Shown here: positions 8,397-17,628 of the stretch, in pieces
Position numbering within the stretch: position 1 is the first letter of the stretch
Layout: each line of letters opens with the position of its first letter
From: Solimonas flava DSM 18980
GTDB lineage: Bacteria > Pseudomonadota > Gammaproteobacteria > Nevskiales > Nevskiaceae
Assembly (NCBI RefSeq): GCF_000426685.1
Contig: NZ_AUFV01000002.1
Location: 1 to 64,000 of the forward strand
Length of the DNA stretch: 64,000 bases
Reading direction: 5' to 3'
The notes under the pieces: model-generated
Seen by the model: only the letters and a program-made list of their open reading frames with translations
Told to the model about the DNA's origin: nothing
Database searches by the model: none
Position numbers and translations under genes: made by a program

Positions 8397-9818
8397 TTAC
8401 TGCAGAAGCAGGAACAGCGCGCCCGGACCGCGGCGCAGCTGCAGCAGCAGCTGGCCCTTGCCGGCGATCAGCTTGTTGAAGTCTTCCATCGTCGTCACCG
8501 GCTGGCGGTTGACGGCGATGATGACGTCGTTCGGGCGCAGACCGGCCTTCGCCGCCGGCGAGCCCTGCTGCACCGACTTCACGACGATGCCGCTGTCGAT
8601 GTCGTCGTCACGCATGCTGTCGTCGACCACCGCGAACGTGGCGCCGGCGAGGCGCGGCGAGACGTCCTTGGTGACGGCGACCGTCTGCTGCGTGTCCTTG
8701 CCGATCGTGACGGTGACGTTCTTGAGCTTGCCGTCGCGGTAGAGCTTGAAGTCGACCTTGTCGCCGACTCGCATCAGGCCGACGATGCTGCGCAGCTGCG
8801 GGAAGTCGGTGATGTCCTTGCCGTTGGCGGCGACGATCAGGTCGCCGGCCTTCAGACCGGCCTTGGCGGCCGGCGAGTCGGGCACGACGCGGCCGATCAG
8901 GGCGCCGCGGCTGCTCGGCAGGTTCAGGGCCTTGGCGAGCTCCGGCGTGACTTCCTGGCCGCCGACCACACCGATGCGGCCGCGCTCCACCGAACCGTGG
9001 TCGATCAGCTGCGTCATGATGTTCTTGACGAGGTTGACCGGAATCGCGAAGCCGATGCCGACATTGCCGCCGGACTGCGAGTAGATCATCGACGGCACGC
9101 CGACCAGCTCGCCCTTGAGATTGACGAGCGCGCCGCCGGAATTGCCCGGGTTGATCGAAGCGTCGGTCTGGATGAAATCGCCGAGGCCGTCGCTGATGCC
9201 GGTGCGGCCGAGCGCCGAGACGATGCCGCTGGTGACGGTCTGCCGCAGGTTGTACGGCGAGCCGATGGCGACGACGAAGTCGCCGACCTGCAGGCCGTCG
9301 GAGTTGCCGAGCGGCAGCGCCGTGAGCTGGTCGGCCTTGATCTGCAGCACGGCGACGTCGGTGCCGTCGTCGCGGCCGATCAGCTTGGCTTCGAACTCAC
9401 GATCGTCGTTGAGGCGGACCTTGATTTCCTTGGCGTCCTTGACGACGTGGTTGTTGGTGATGACGTAGCCCTTGGCGGCATCGACGATGACGCCCGAGCC
9501 GACCGACTGGAACTCGCGTTCCTGCGGCTGGTCCGGCACGTCGAAGAAGCGGCGGAAGAACGGATCGTCCATCAGCGGATTGCGGACTTCGACCTCGCCG
9601 GTCACGGAAATATTGACGACGGCGGGCATCACCGGCTTGAGCATCGGCGCCAGCGAAGGCACGCCGCCCTGGACGGGCAACTGCTGCTGCGGCTGAACGG
9701 GAACCGGGATATCGGCGTGCGCCGAACGCGGCGCCGAGGACATCATCAGGGCGGCGCCGAGGATGGACGCCGAAACCGCGAGCGGAGCGATGAGCTTGAC
9801 GGCGAATTCTTTTGACAT
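8397..9818 (-). CDS. Do-family periplasmic serine protease (DegP/DegQ/MucD type)
   Basis: 473 residues with an N-terminal signal segment (about 8-36, ending SAHA). The trypsin-like domain has the full triad His124 (ITNNHVV), Asp154 (DGTDVAVL) and Ser227 (NPGNSGGAL). Two PDZ domains follow (about 285-375 and 395-470). It degrades or chaperones misfolded envelope proteins. A sigma-E-like promoter candidate lies upstream, as expected for this family. DegP, DegQ and MucD cannot be separated by eye; the lack of a long LA-loop insertion favours DegQ/MucD. Confidence 0.93.
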   Translation of the reverse strand: MSKEFAVKLIAPLAVSASILGAALMMSSAPRSAHADIPVPVQPQQQLPVQGGVPSLAPMLKPVMPAVVNISVTGEVEVRNPLMDDPFFRRFFDVPDQPQEREFQSVGSGVIVDAAKGYVITNNHVVKDAKEIKVRLNDDREFEAKLIGRDDGTDVAVLQIKADQLTALPLGNSDGLQVGDFVVAIGSPYNLRQTVTSGIVSALGRTGISDGLGDFIQTDASINPGNSGGALVNLKGELVGVPSMIYSQSGGNVGIGFAIPVNLVKNIMTQLIDHGSVERGRIGVVGGQEVTPELAKALNLPSSRGALIGRVVPDSPAAKAGLKAGDLIVAANGKDITDFPQLRSIVGLMRVGDKVDFKLYRDGKLKNVTVTIGKDTQQTVAVTKDVSPRLAGATFAVVDDSMRDDDIDSGIVVKSVQQGSPAAKAGLRPNDVIIAVNRQPVTTMEDFNKLIAGKGQLLLQLRRGPGALFLLLQ

Positions 9819-9859
9819 CGAAGAAAGTCTCGGATCAGGCTGCGGATAGGCAGCGGCGG

Positions 9860-9888
9860 TAAGACCGCCGCGTCGTTCAATAGTTTCC
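9860..9888 (-). promoter_or_regulatory. Candidate sigma-E (RpoE/AlgU) promoter for the Do protease, with leader hairpin
   Basis: Minus-strand ggaaact (9882-9888), a 16-base spacer and gtctta (9860-9865) resemble the extracytoplasmic-stress pattern GGAACTT-N16-TCTGA, about 40 bases before the protease start. A perfect hairpin, gcggcggt-aag-accgccgc (9853-9871), overlaps the -10 region. The match is imperfect and untested. Confidence 0.4.
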
Positions 9889-9906
9889 GGTGTCGTGCCG
9901 GCGGGC

Positions 9907-10539
9907 TCAGGGCAGGCGCAGCGCCGGGTTCAGGCTGTAGCGGCCGACGATCGCGGCGCGCGCCAGCACGTGTCCGTCCGCCGCGCGGCGCAGATCGGCG
10001 AGGCTGAAGCCCGGCGCCAGTCCGAGTGACGGCACATCGAGGGCCAGCACCTCGAAGGTGTACCGGTGCACGCGTGCGTCGTTCCACGGCGGGCAGGGGC
10101 CATCGTAGCCGAGGTAATGGCCTTCCATCGCCGCGTCGCCCTGGAACCAGCCGGTGTAGTCGTTGAGCCCCTGTACCGAACCTTCCGGCCCGGCCGGCTG
10201 CGCCTTGCCGTGCGCGGCGACGCCCTGGCTGCAGGCGCCTTCGGCGATCTCGGTAGTCTCGGGCGACAGGTCGACGAGCAGCCAGTGCACGAACTCGGCG
10301 CGCGGCAGTGCCGCCGGCACCACGCGGCCGTCACGGTTGACGTCGTCCGGACGCGTCGGCGCGTCGGCGTCGATGACGGTCACGGCGAAGCTCTGCGTGC
10401 CGGCCGGCGCGCCGCTCCAGCGCAGCTGCGGATTGCGATTCTGCGCGAGGCGGACGTGGCCGAACGGCGCCTTCTCGGCGAAGGCACAGCGACCGGGGAT
10501 GCGACCGCTGGCGGACAGGCTGCGGCTGGACAGTTTCAT
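9907..10539 (-). CDS. YbhB/YbcL family PEBP (Raf kinase inhibitor-like) protein
   Basis: 210 residues with the phosphatidylethanolamine-binding-protein ligand motif TVIDADAPTRPDDVNRDG (about 54-71) and a later GYDGPCPPW stretch, both typical of bacterial PEBPs. These proteins have an anion-binding pocket but no agreed function. No signal peptide is visible. At 210 residues it is longer than E. coli YbhB (158) because of loops around 65-110. It lies 30 bases downstream of sohB on the same strand. Confidence 0.85.
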   Translation of the reverse strand: MKLSSRSLSASGRIPGRCAFAEKAPFGHVRLAQNRNPQLRWSGAPAGTQSFAVTVIDADAPTRPDDVNRDGRVVPAALPRAEFVHWLLVDLSPETTEIAEGACSQGVAAHGKAQPAGPEGSVQGLNDYTGWFQGDAAMEGHYLGYDGPCPPWNDARVHRYTFEVLALDVPSLGLAPGFSLADLRRAADGHVLARAAIVGRYSLNPALRLP

Positions 10540-10569
10540 GCAGTTTCTCCGAATCGTGCCGTGGATGGC

Positions 10570-11619
10570 TTATGGGTAGCGCTGCGACAGCGCCGTCTCC
10601 TCGACGCTGCGCCGCAGGCCGAGGCCAAGCTTGACGAGCCCGTCCGACAGGCGCTGCGCGAGCGGTTGCCGGCGCCGGAAGCGCAGGCCGTAGAGCTCGG
10701 CGTCGCGGGTGCGCGCGAGCAGGTAATCGTCGCTGGTCTGCAACTGGTCGACGAGTTGCAGTTCGAGCGCCTGGCTGCCGAACCAGTGCTCGCCGGTCGC
10801 GACGCGCGCGATATCGAGCTTGGGCCGGTACTCGCCGACGAAGCGCTTGAACAGGGTGTGCGTTTCCTCGATCTCGGCCTGGAACTTCTCGCGGCCGGCC
10901 TCGGTGTTCTCGCCGAACAGCGTCAGCGTGCGCTTGAAGTCGCCGGCCGTGTGCAGCTCGTAGTCGACGTCGAGGCGCTTGAGCAGGCGGTTGAAGTTCG
11001 GCAGCTGGGCGACCACGCCGATCGAGCCGACGATCGCGAACGGCGCGGCGAGGATGCGGTCGGCGACGCAGGCCATCAGGTAGCCGCCGCTCGCCGCCAC
11101 CTTGTCGACGGCGACCGTCAGGTGGATGCCGGCGCTGCGCAGGCGCGCGAGCTGCGAGGCGGCCAGGCCGTAGCCGTGCACCATGCCGCCCTCGCTGTCG
11201 AGGCGGAGCAGCACCTCGTCGCGGCCGGGACGGGCGACCTGCAGGACGGCGCTGATTTCCTCGCGCAGCGATTCGACCGCGGAGGCCTGCAGATCGCCGC
11301 GGAACTGCAGCGCGTAGACGCGCGGCTTGCCGTCGTCGGCGTGGCTGCGGGCCGCCTTGCGGCGTTCGCGCTCGCTGCGCTTGCGGTCCTTGAGCAGCTG
11401 CTTGTGCTCCGCTTCACTGAGCGTCTGGTCGCGGATCATATCGGCCAGATCCTCGTAGCGCTCATTGAGGTTGCGCACCTCCAGGCGCTCGCCGCCGGCC
11501 GACCCGCCGCGCGCGGCGCGGATCAGGACCGCCAGCAAGAGGACGACGATCGCCACGGCCGCGACCCAGGTCACGGTCTTGGCGAGGAACAGGCCATAGG
11601 CCGTCAGGAATTCGCTCAT
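10570..11619 (-). CDS. sohB: SohB-type inner membrane protease (S49 family)
   Basis: 349 residues from the ATG at 11619. The opening MSEFLTAYGLFLAKTVT matches SohB, with a transmembrane helix at about 12-35. The signal-peptide-peptidase-A-like domain has nucleophile Ser178 (KVAASGGYLMA) and general base Lys229 (GDFKRTLT), the S49 Ser-Lys dyad. SohB faces the periplasm and suppresses loss of DegP when overexpressed in E. coli, which fits the nearby Do protease. Residues ~68-95 are a charged coiled coil before the protease domain. Confidence 0.92.
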   Translation of the reverse strand: MSEFLTAYGLFLAKTVTWVAAVAIVVLLLAVLIRAARGGSAGGERLEVRNLNERYEDLADMIRDQTLSEAEHKQLLKDRKRSERERRKAARSHADDGKPRVYALQFRGDLQASAVESLREEISAVLQVARPGRDEVLLRLDSEGGMVHGYGLAASQLARLRSAGIHLTVAVDKVAASGGYLMACVADRILAAPFAIVGSIGVVAQLPNFNRLLKRLDVDYELHTAGDFKRTLTLFGENTEAGREKFQAEIEETHTLFKRFVGEYRPKLDIARVATGEHWFGSQALELQLVDQLQTSDDYLLARTRDAELYGLRFRRRQPLAQRLSDGLVKLGLGLRRSVEETALSQRYP

Positions 11620-11753
11620 GCGGGGTTCGGTGCTTCCAACTCGCTGGAAAACTTCTAGTTTACGCGGCAGAATCGCTGCAGAGGCGAAGGGTGCGCAAGT
11701 GCCACGGGGTTCGCAAGCTTCGAAATTTACGCTGCAGTGCAAAATGGCTTGCG

Positions 11754-11759
11754 TATAAT
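11754..11759 (+). promoter_or_regulatory. -10 element TATAAT for the OmpA-like gene
   Basis: A perfect tataat lies 60 bases before the OmpA-like start in the 200-base gap shared with sohB. At 17-base spacing the -35 position holds gctgca, a poor match, so activation or a strong -10 must carry it. The gap holds nothing else that I recognise. Confidence 0.5.
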
Positions 11760-11819
11760 GCATAAGCTGCACACGCTTTCGGGCTGTTCTGGATAAACAA
11801 GAGGTTGGGAGATTCGGCA

Positions 11820-12977
11820 ATGAAAAAAATGCACCGTGCCGGACTTGCGTTACTGCTTGCCGCTTTCGCCATGCCGGTACTGGCGCAGGATGCCGAGCAG
11901 GAAATGCGGCCGTACATCAGTGGCGGATACACCTATACGTTCGAGGACGGCGACCGCAACTCCGACAACGGCAACGGCTGGTACATCGGCGCGGGCAAGG
12001 CCATCAACCAGTACTGGGGCTGGGAGTTCAGCGGGTCCTGGGACCAGTTCGACAAGGATGGCGCGGCCAACCCGAACAACTGGCGCCAGTACGGGGCCAA
12101 GCTCGATGGCATGTTCTTCTACTCGCGCGACCCGAAGTTCTCGCCGTATGTCGGCGTCGGCGTCGGCGCGATGCGTTCCGAGCTGAAGACCACCGGTGAC
12201 AAGTCGACCGATCCGTTCGTCGACGCCGGCGTCGGCTTCTTCAAGTATTTCGGCGATCACCTCGGCCTGCGGGCCGACGTCCGCTACCGCTGGCTCGATG
12301 CCGGCGACATCCCGGGCGTCAGCGCGTTCGGCGAGCCGGTCGTCAGGATCGGTCTGGTCGCCGCGCTCGGCGACAAGCCGGTCAAGCCGGTGGTCGAGGT
12401 CAAGGATTCGGATGGCGACGGCGTGCCGGATGACGCCGATCTCTGCCCGGGCACGCCGAAGGGCGTGAAGGTCGACGCCAAGGGCTGCCCGATCGATTCG
12501 GACGGCGACGGCGTGCCGGACGGTCTGGACCAGTGCCCGGGCACGCCGCCCGGCGTCGCGGTCGACGACAAGGGCTGCCCGACGACGCTCGGTTCCGGTC
12601 GCTTCAAGATCATCGGTTCCGGCGCCGACCTGCGCTTCGAGGACGTGCACTTCGAATTCGATAAATCCGACCTGTCGGATTACTCGAAGGAAATGCTCGA
12701 CGATGCCGCGAACGTCATCAATCAGGTGTCCGAGAAGTATCCGGCCCTGAAGGTCGACGTCTCCGGCCATACCGACTCGATCGGTACCGAAGGCTACAAC
12801 CAGGGTCTGTCGGAGCGCCGCGCCAACGCCGTCAAGCAGTACCTGCTGCGCAAGGGCGTCGAGCCGGGCCGTCTGAACACGTATGCCTACGGCGAATCGA
12901 AGCCGGTGGCGACGAACGACACGGCTGAAGGTCGCGCGCAGAACCGTCGCGCCGAAACCCGCACCCGCGGCGAGTAA
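11820..12977 (+). CDS. OmpA/OprF-like outer membrane protein
   Basis: 385 residues. A signal peptide ends at PVLAQ (about residue 21). Residues 22-190 form an eight-strand OmpA-type beta barrel. A linker of two thrombospondin-type-3-like calcium repeats (DSDGDGVPDDADLCPGTP and its copy) has paired cysteines, as in OprF. The C-terminal OmpA domain (about 265-385) holds the peptidoglycan-binding NVSGHTD-like block VDVSGHTDSIGTEGYN and LSERRANAVKQYL. It ties the outer membrane to peptidoglycan. The start ATG at 11820 opens MKKMHRAG; a start five codons earlier is unlikely. Confidence 0.93.
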   Translation: MKKMHRAGLALLLAAFAMPVLAQDAEQEMRPYISGGYTYTFEDGDRNSDNGNGWYIGAGKAINQYWGWEFSGSWDQFDKDGAANPNNWRQYGAKLDGMFFYSRDPKFSPYVGVGVGAMRSELKTTGDKSTDPFVDAGVGFFKYFGDHLGLRADVRYRWLDAGDIPGVSAFGEPVVRIGLVAALGDKPVKPVVEVKDSDGDGVPDDADLCPGTPKGVKVDAKGCPIDSDGDGVPDGLDQCPGTPPGVAVDDKGCPTTLGSGRFKIIGSGADLRFEDVHFEFDKSDLSDYSKEMLDDAANVINQVSEKYPALKVDVSGHTDSIGTEGYNQGLSERRANAVKQYLLRKGVEPGRLNTYAYGESKPVATNDTAEGRAQNRRAETRTRGE

Positions 12978-13001
12978 GTCGGCACGGAAGTACGCTTCAG
13001 A

Positions 13002-13034
13002 AACCCCGCTGCCGCAAGGCAGCGGGGTTTTTTC
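13002..13034 (+). terminator. Rho-independent terminator after the OmpA-like gene
   Basis: The stem accccgctgcc-gcaa-ggcagcggggt followed by tttttt begins 24 bases after the stop. The 170 bases between it and the hemH stop hold GC-rich sequence with no gene I can support. Confidence 0.9.
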
Positions 13035-13202
13035 GTATCTGCTCCATTGCCGCGGAGGAGCCTGGCGGGGCGGGCTGTAAAGGGCGGCCGTCGCGCCGTA
13101 TGCCTGGTGGTGCCGCGCTGGCGCGAGGCCCTGCCGCCCCGGAGGAGTTTCCGGCGGCACGGCCTGTGGGCAGTGGCAGTCCCGTCGCGCCGGCGGGTGA
13201 AG

Positions 13203-14297
13203 TCAGAAGCCGCGCTGCAGGCGCGCGATGCGCTCGGGGGCGGCCGCGGCCGGGTCCGGGCGGCTGACGTCGGGCCAGCCGGCCAGATGCTGCCGGGCGA
13301 GTTCGGTGAGCACGTCGAGGTGCCGTTCGCCGGCGTTCAGCGCCGGGATGTAGCGCAGGGCCTCGCCGCCCGCGGCACGGAATTGCTCCGCGTAGCGCAG
13401 CGCGACCTCCTCGAGCGTCTCCAGGCAGTCGGCGGAGAAGCCGGGGCAGATCGCGTCGAGCGTGCGTACGCCGCTGCGGGCGAGGCGCTCGACGGTCTGG
13501 TCGGTGTACGGCGACAGCCACTGGGCGCGGCCGATTCGGGACTGGAAGCTGAGGCTCCATTGCTCCGGGGCCAGCTGCAGCGCCGCCGCCAGCAGGCGCG
13601 CGGTCTTCTGGCAGAAGCAGTAGTACGGATCGCCGGCCGTCAGGTATTGCAGCGGGATCGAGTGAAACGACATCAGCAGGTGCTCGCCGCGGCCGTGCAG
13701 CTGCCAGTGCGCGCGCACCGAGTCGGCGAGCGCGTCGATGTAGTCGGGCAGGTCGTGATAGCCGTTGACCAGACGCAGCTCCGGCCACCAGCGCATCGGC
13801 TGCACGTGCGCGAGCACGGCGTCGAAGACCGAGGCCGTGGTCGTCGCCGAATACTGCGGGTACAGCGGCAGCACGACGATGCGGCGGGCGCCGGCCTCCA
13901 GCAGCTGATCGATCGCGCTGGCGATCGACGGCGTGCCGTAGCGCATGCCGAGCGCGACGGGAATGTCGGCGCCGAGGCGCGCTTGCAGGCCGACCTGCTG
14001 CGCGCGGCTGATCGCCAGCAGTGGCGAACCGTCGGGCGTCCAGATGCTGCGGTACGCATGCGCGAGGCGCGCCGGCCGGAACGGCAGGATGAAGCCATGC
14101 AGGATCAGCCACCACAAGGGGCGCGGCAGTTCGACGACGCGACGGTCGCTGAGGAACTCGGCGAGGTAGCGGCGGATCGCCGGGGCCTCGGGTGCGTCCG
14201 GCGTGCCGAGGTTGACGAGCAGCACGCCGCTGCGCAGCGCGCGGGCGTGCGCGTCGACGTTCGGAGTGGAAGGCGGGTTCGGCATCGCCGCGATCAT
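13203..14297 (-). CDS. hemH: Ferrochelatase
   Basis: 364 residues (360 from the second Met at 14285). It inserts iron into protoporphyrin IX. The metal-site His is in FHSIPLQYL, and the C-terminal acidic ICPGFSADCLETLEEV is typical. The N-terminal GVLLVNLGTPDAPE is the family signature. It lies 40 bases downstream of the amino-acid permease gene on the same strand and is convergent with the OmpA-like gene. Confidence 0.95.
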   Translation of the reverse strand: MIAAMPNPPSTPNVDAHARALRSGVLLVNLGTPDAPEAPAIRRYLAEFLSDRRVVELPRPLWWLILHGFILPFRPARLAHAYRSIWTPDGSPLLAISRAQQVGLQARLGADIPVALGMRYGTPSIASAIDQLLEAGARRIVVLPLYPQYSATTTASVFDAVLAHVQPMRWWPELRLVNGYHDLPDYIDALADSVRAHWQLHGRGEHLLMSFHSIPLQYLTAGDPYYCFCQKTARLLAAALQLAPEQWSLSFQSRIGRAQWLSPYTDQTVERLARSGVRTLDAICPGFSADCLETLEEVALRYAEQFRAAGGEALRYIPALNAGERHLDVLTELARQHLAGWPDVSRPDPAAAAPERIARLQRGF

Positions 14298-14337
14298 ACG
14301 CGGGCCGACCGCCCGCGTTGAAGAGCGGCGCGGAGGA

Positions 14338-15747
14338 TCAGGTGGCTTTCGGCGCGAGCGCGCTGTGCCGGCGCGAGTACGCGAAGTAGAGCGCCAGGCC
14401 GAGGGCCATCCAGATCGAGAAGGCCACCCAGGTCAGACCGGGCAGGCTCAGCATCAGCCAGCCGCAGAAGCCCATGCCGAGGATCGGCACCAGCGGCACG
14501 GCCGGCACCCGGAACGGGCGGGGCATGTCCGGGCGCGTGCGGCGCAGGACGATGACGCTGAGGCAGACCAGGAAGAACGCGCCCAGCGTGCCGAGGTTGA
14601 CGAGCTCGGCGACCTTGCCGATCGGCGACAGGCCGGCGATCAGCGCGATGACGATGCCGCTGCTGAAGATCAGCTTGACCGGTGTCTGCGTGCGCGGATG
14701 CAGCGTGGCCATCGCCGACGGCAGCAGGCCGTCGCGGCTCATCGCCAGCACGATGCGGGTCAGGCCGTAGTACAGCACCAGCATGACGGTGGTGATGCCG
14801 AAGATCGCGCCGGTCGCGACCAGGCCCTGCGCCCAGCTGATGCCGAGGCTGCCCATCGCCGCGGCGATCGGGGCCTTGAGGTCGATCTGCTGGTACGGTA
14901 CGACGCCGGTCAGGATGCCGGACACGACGATGTAGAGCAGCGTGCAGACCGCCAGCGACGCCAGGATGCCGATCGGCAGGTCGCGCTGCGGATTGATCGC
15001 TTCTTCGCCGGCGGTCGAGACGGCGTCGAAGCCGATGTACGCAAAGAAGATCAGCGCCGCGGCGGTGGCGATGCCCATCACGCCGTAATGCGACTGGCCG
15101 TTGGCGTCGACGACGCGCTCGGGAATGAACGGCGACCAGTTGTCCGGATTGATGTGCGGCGCGGCGATCGCGATGAAGATCAGGATCGTCGCCAGCTTGA
15201 CGATCACCATCACGCCGTTGAAGCGCGCGGATTCCTTCACGCCCCAGGACAGCAGCAAGGCGAGCACCAGCACGATCGCCATCGCCGGCACGTTGCAGAT
15301 ACCGCCTTCGGACGGCGACGACGTCCACGCCGCCGGCAGTTCGAAACCGAAGAAGCCGGACAGGATCTTGGCGAAGTAGCCCGACCAGCCGATCGACACG
15401 GTGGCGGTGGCGACCGTGTACTCCAGCAGCAGCAGCCAGCCGATGATCCAGGCCGGGAACTCGCCGATGCCGGCGTAGGCATAGCCGTAGGCGCTGCCGC
15501 TGCCGCCGATCGCGCTCGACAGCTCGGCGTAGCACAGGGCCGAGAACGCGCAGGCCAGTCCCGAGATCACGAACGACAGCACGATCGCCGGGCCGGCGTG
15601 CTCGGCGGCGGCGACGCCGGTCAGCACGAAGATGCCGGTGCCGATCACGCAGCCGATGCCGAGCAGGGTCAGATCCCAGGCCGTCAGGCAGCGACGCAAC
15701 CCGGTATGGGCGTTCGGATCGATGGCTTTGGTGCGCAGCAGGCTCAT
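14338..15747 (-). CDS. APC-family amino acid permease (cationic amino acid transporter type)
   Basis: 469 residues with about 12 hydrophobic helices. The first helix holds the unwound substrate motif GIGCVIGTGIFVLTG typical of the APC superfamily, and YAYAGIGEFPAWIIGW follows in helix 3. The pattern matches bacterial YfnA/CAT-like permeases. The amino acid carried cannot be read from sequence. It is transcribed toward hemH. Confidence 0.9.
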   Translation of the reverse strand: MSLLRTKAIDPNAHTGLRRCLTAWDLTLLGIGCVIGTGIFVLTGVAAAEHAGPAIVLSFVISGLACAFSALCYAELSSAIGGSGSAYGYAYAGIGEFPAWIIGWLLLLEYTVATATVSIGWSGYFAKILSGFFGFELPAAWTSSPSEGGICNVPAMAIVLVLALLLSWGVKESARFNGVMVIVKLATILIFIAIAAPHINPDNWSPFIPERVVDANGQSHYGVMGIATAAALIFFAYIGFDAVSTAGEEAINPQRDLPIGILASLAVCTLLYIVVSGILTGVVPYQQIDLKAPIAAAMGSLGISWAQGLVATGAIFGITTVMLVLYYGLTRIVLAMSRDGLLPSAMATLHPRTQTPVKLIFSSGIVIALIAGLSPIGKVAELVNLGTLGAFFLVCLSVIVLRRTRPDMPRPFRVPAVPLVPILGMGFCGWLMLSLPGLTWVAFSIWMALGLALYFAYSRRHSALAPKAT

Positions 15748-15826
15748 GAAGCAAGGCTCCCGATGATGATCGGTCGATTATGCACAAAGCCTGCTCCGCG
15801 CCCGAGCGGAAAGACCACCAGAAACG

Positions 15827-15850
15827 AAAAGCCCGGCGAACCGGGCTTTT
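15827..15850 (-). terminator. Bidirectional-looking terminator downstream of the thiolase
   Basis: The perfect dyad aaaagcccgg-cgaa-ccgggctttt lies between the thiolase stop and the permease start. It would end thiolase transcription on the minus strand. Confidence 0.85.
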
Positions 15851-15921
15851 CTTGCCATCTGCGATCCGGGAAGGGCGCTGCCGGCAGGGGCGAAGCCCGG
15901 CCGCTCAGGACCTTCCTGAAC

Positions 15922-17211
15922 TCAGGCGCGCTCGACGATCGCGGTGACGCCGAGGCCGCCGGCCGCGCAGATCGAGATCAGGCCGCGGCCGCCGTTGTTC
16001 TCGTCGATGATCTTCGCCAGCGAGGCGAGGATGCGGCCGCCGGTCGCGGCGAACGGATGGCCGGCGGCGAGGCTGCCGCCCTTGATGTTCATCTTGGCAC
16101 GGTCGATCGAGCCGAGCGGCGCGTCGAGGCCGAGCTTCTCGCGGCAGAACTTCGGGTCTTCCCAGGCCTTCAGCGTGCACAGCACCTGGCCGGCGAAGGC
16201 TTCGTGGATTTCGTAGAAATCGAAGTCCTGCAGCTTCAGGCCGGCGCGGTCGAGCATGCGCGCGACAGCGTAGGCCGGCGCCATCAGCAGGCCCTCGTGC
16301 TTGCTGCCGGCGAAGTCGACGGCGGCGGTCTCGGCGTGCGTGATGTAGGCGAGCGGCTTGTAGCCGTGCGCCTTGGCCCAGTCCTCCGACGCCAGCAGCA
16401 CCGCCGAGGCGCCGTCGGTCAGCGGCGTCGAGTTGCCGGCGGTCAGCGTGCCCTGGCCCGACTTGCGGTCGAAGGCCGGCGACAGCGACGCCAGCTTTTC
16501 CAGGGTGATGTCCGCGCGCAGATTGTTGTCACGAGACAGGCCCGCGAACGGCACGATGAGATCGTCGAAGAAGCCGGCGTCCCAGGCGGCGGCGGCCTTC
16601 TTGTGCGACTCGTAGGCGAGCTGGTCCTGCGCTTCGCGCGGGATCTTCCACTCCTTGACCATGAGCTCGGTGTGCTGGCCCATGCTCATCTTGGTGCGCG
16701 GCTCGCCGTTGGTCGGGATCTGCGGTGCCAGCATCGCCGGGCGGAACTTGGCGAGCGCCGCGAGGCGCTGGCCGGCGGTCTTGGCGCGGTTGAGTTCGAG
16801 CAGGATCTTGCGCAGCTTCTCGCCGACCGCGATCGGCGCGTCCGAGGTCGTGTCGGTGCCGCCGGCCATGCCGGACTCGATCTGGCCGAGCGCGATCTTG
16901 TTGGCGATGTTGATCGCCGCCTGCAGGCCGGTGCCGCAGGCCATCTGCAGGTCATAGGCCGGCGTTTCGGCCGCCAGGCCCGACGACAGCACCGACTCGC
17001 GGCACAGGTTGAAGTCGCGCGAGTGCTTCAGCACCGCGCCGGCGGCGACTTCGCCGAGCGCTTCGCCATGCAGCTGGAACTTGTCGACGACGCCCTTGAA
17101 GGCGGCCGTCAGCATGTCCTGGTTCGACTTCGTCGCGTACGCCGTGTTCGAACGGGCGAACGGAATGCGCGATCCGCCGAGGATCGCCACCTTGCGGCCG
17201 TAGGGCTTCAT
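15922..17211 (-). CDS. Acetyl-CoA C-acyltransferase (FadI-like thiolase)
   Basis: 429 residues from the ATG at 17211, which has a clear aggaga ribosome site seven bases upstream. The acyl-forming Cys92 is in DLQMACGTGLQA, His in YEIHEAFAG, and the second Cys in ICAAGGLGV. Length and the PLTDGASAVLLAS block favour the FadI type that cleaves 3-ketoacyl-CoA in beta-oxidation over the shorter biosynthetic type. No FadJ-like partner is adjacent, so chain length and direction are open. Confidence 0.9.
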   Translation of the reverse strand: MKPYGRKVAILGGSRIPFARSNTAYATKSNQDMLTAAFKGVVDKFQLHGEALGEVAAGAVLKHSRDFNLCRESVLSSGLAAETPAYDLQMACGTGLQAAINIANKIALGQIESGMAGGTDTTSDAPIAVGEKLRKILLELNRAKTAGQRLAALAKFRPAMLAPQIPTNGEPRTKMSMGQHTELMVKEWKIPREAQDQLAYESHKKAAAAWDAGFFDDLIVPFAGLSRDNNLRADITLEKLASLSPAFDRKSGQGTLTAGNSTPLTDGASAVLLASEDWAKAHGYKPLAYITHAETAAVDFAGSKHEGLLMAPAYAVARMLDRAGLKLQDFDFYEIHEAFAGQVLCTLKAWEDPKFCREKLGLDAPLGSIDRAKMNIKGGSLAAGHPFAATGGRILASLAKIIDENNGGRGLISICAAGGLGVTAIVERA

Positions 17212-17332
17212 CTGTCTCTCCTGCAATGCAATGGAAAACCGGAAATGGCGGCGAGCTTAGTGAGGGGGGCTCGGGCTGGCTATTGCTGCACCGCCACATG
17301 GCGCGGGCATTTGATCCTGCGTTGCGGATGCG

Positions 17333-17360
17333 AAAAAGCCCCGGCGGGCCGGGGCTTTTT
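17333..17360 (-). terminator. Terminator downstream of accC
   Basis: The perfect 12-bp stem aaaaagccccgg with loop cggg and run of T on both strands lies between accC and the thiolase gene. It would stop transcripts of the accB-accC operon. Confidence 0.85.
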
Positions 17361-17628
17361 CCTGGTTCAGCGCGGCCGTCCTTGGTGCGACGGCCTATCC
17401 GGATCGAGCGCCGGTCCGGCCGTCCTTGCTCGACTCGGCATGACCTTGAGTCGTCCCTCGCCCAGGGCCGACACTGGCCGGGCGTTCGCGAGATGCCGCG
17501 GGTCTATTGATCCGACTTTATCAGTGCCGTCCCTGGCGAGGCCGCACTTCCCGATCGACCGCTGGCCCGGCCATCCATGGCCGGGCGTTCGCAAAACGAG
17601 CGTGCCCTTCAAGGCCTTCCCGCTTGGC
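17361..17628. other. Intergenic stretch with short dispersed repeats
   Basis: The gap between the thiolase and accC is 417 bases and I find no gene in it. Beyond the terminator it contains tggccgggcgttcgc twice (17475-17489 and 17578-17592) and ggccgtccttg twice (17374-17384 and 17418-17428). They could be decayed repetitive extragenic elements. No long palindrome or open frame with coding character is visible. Confidence 0.5.
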
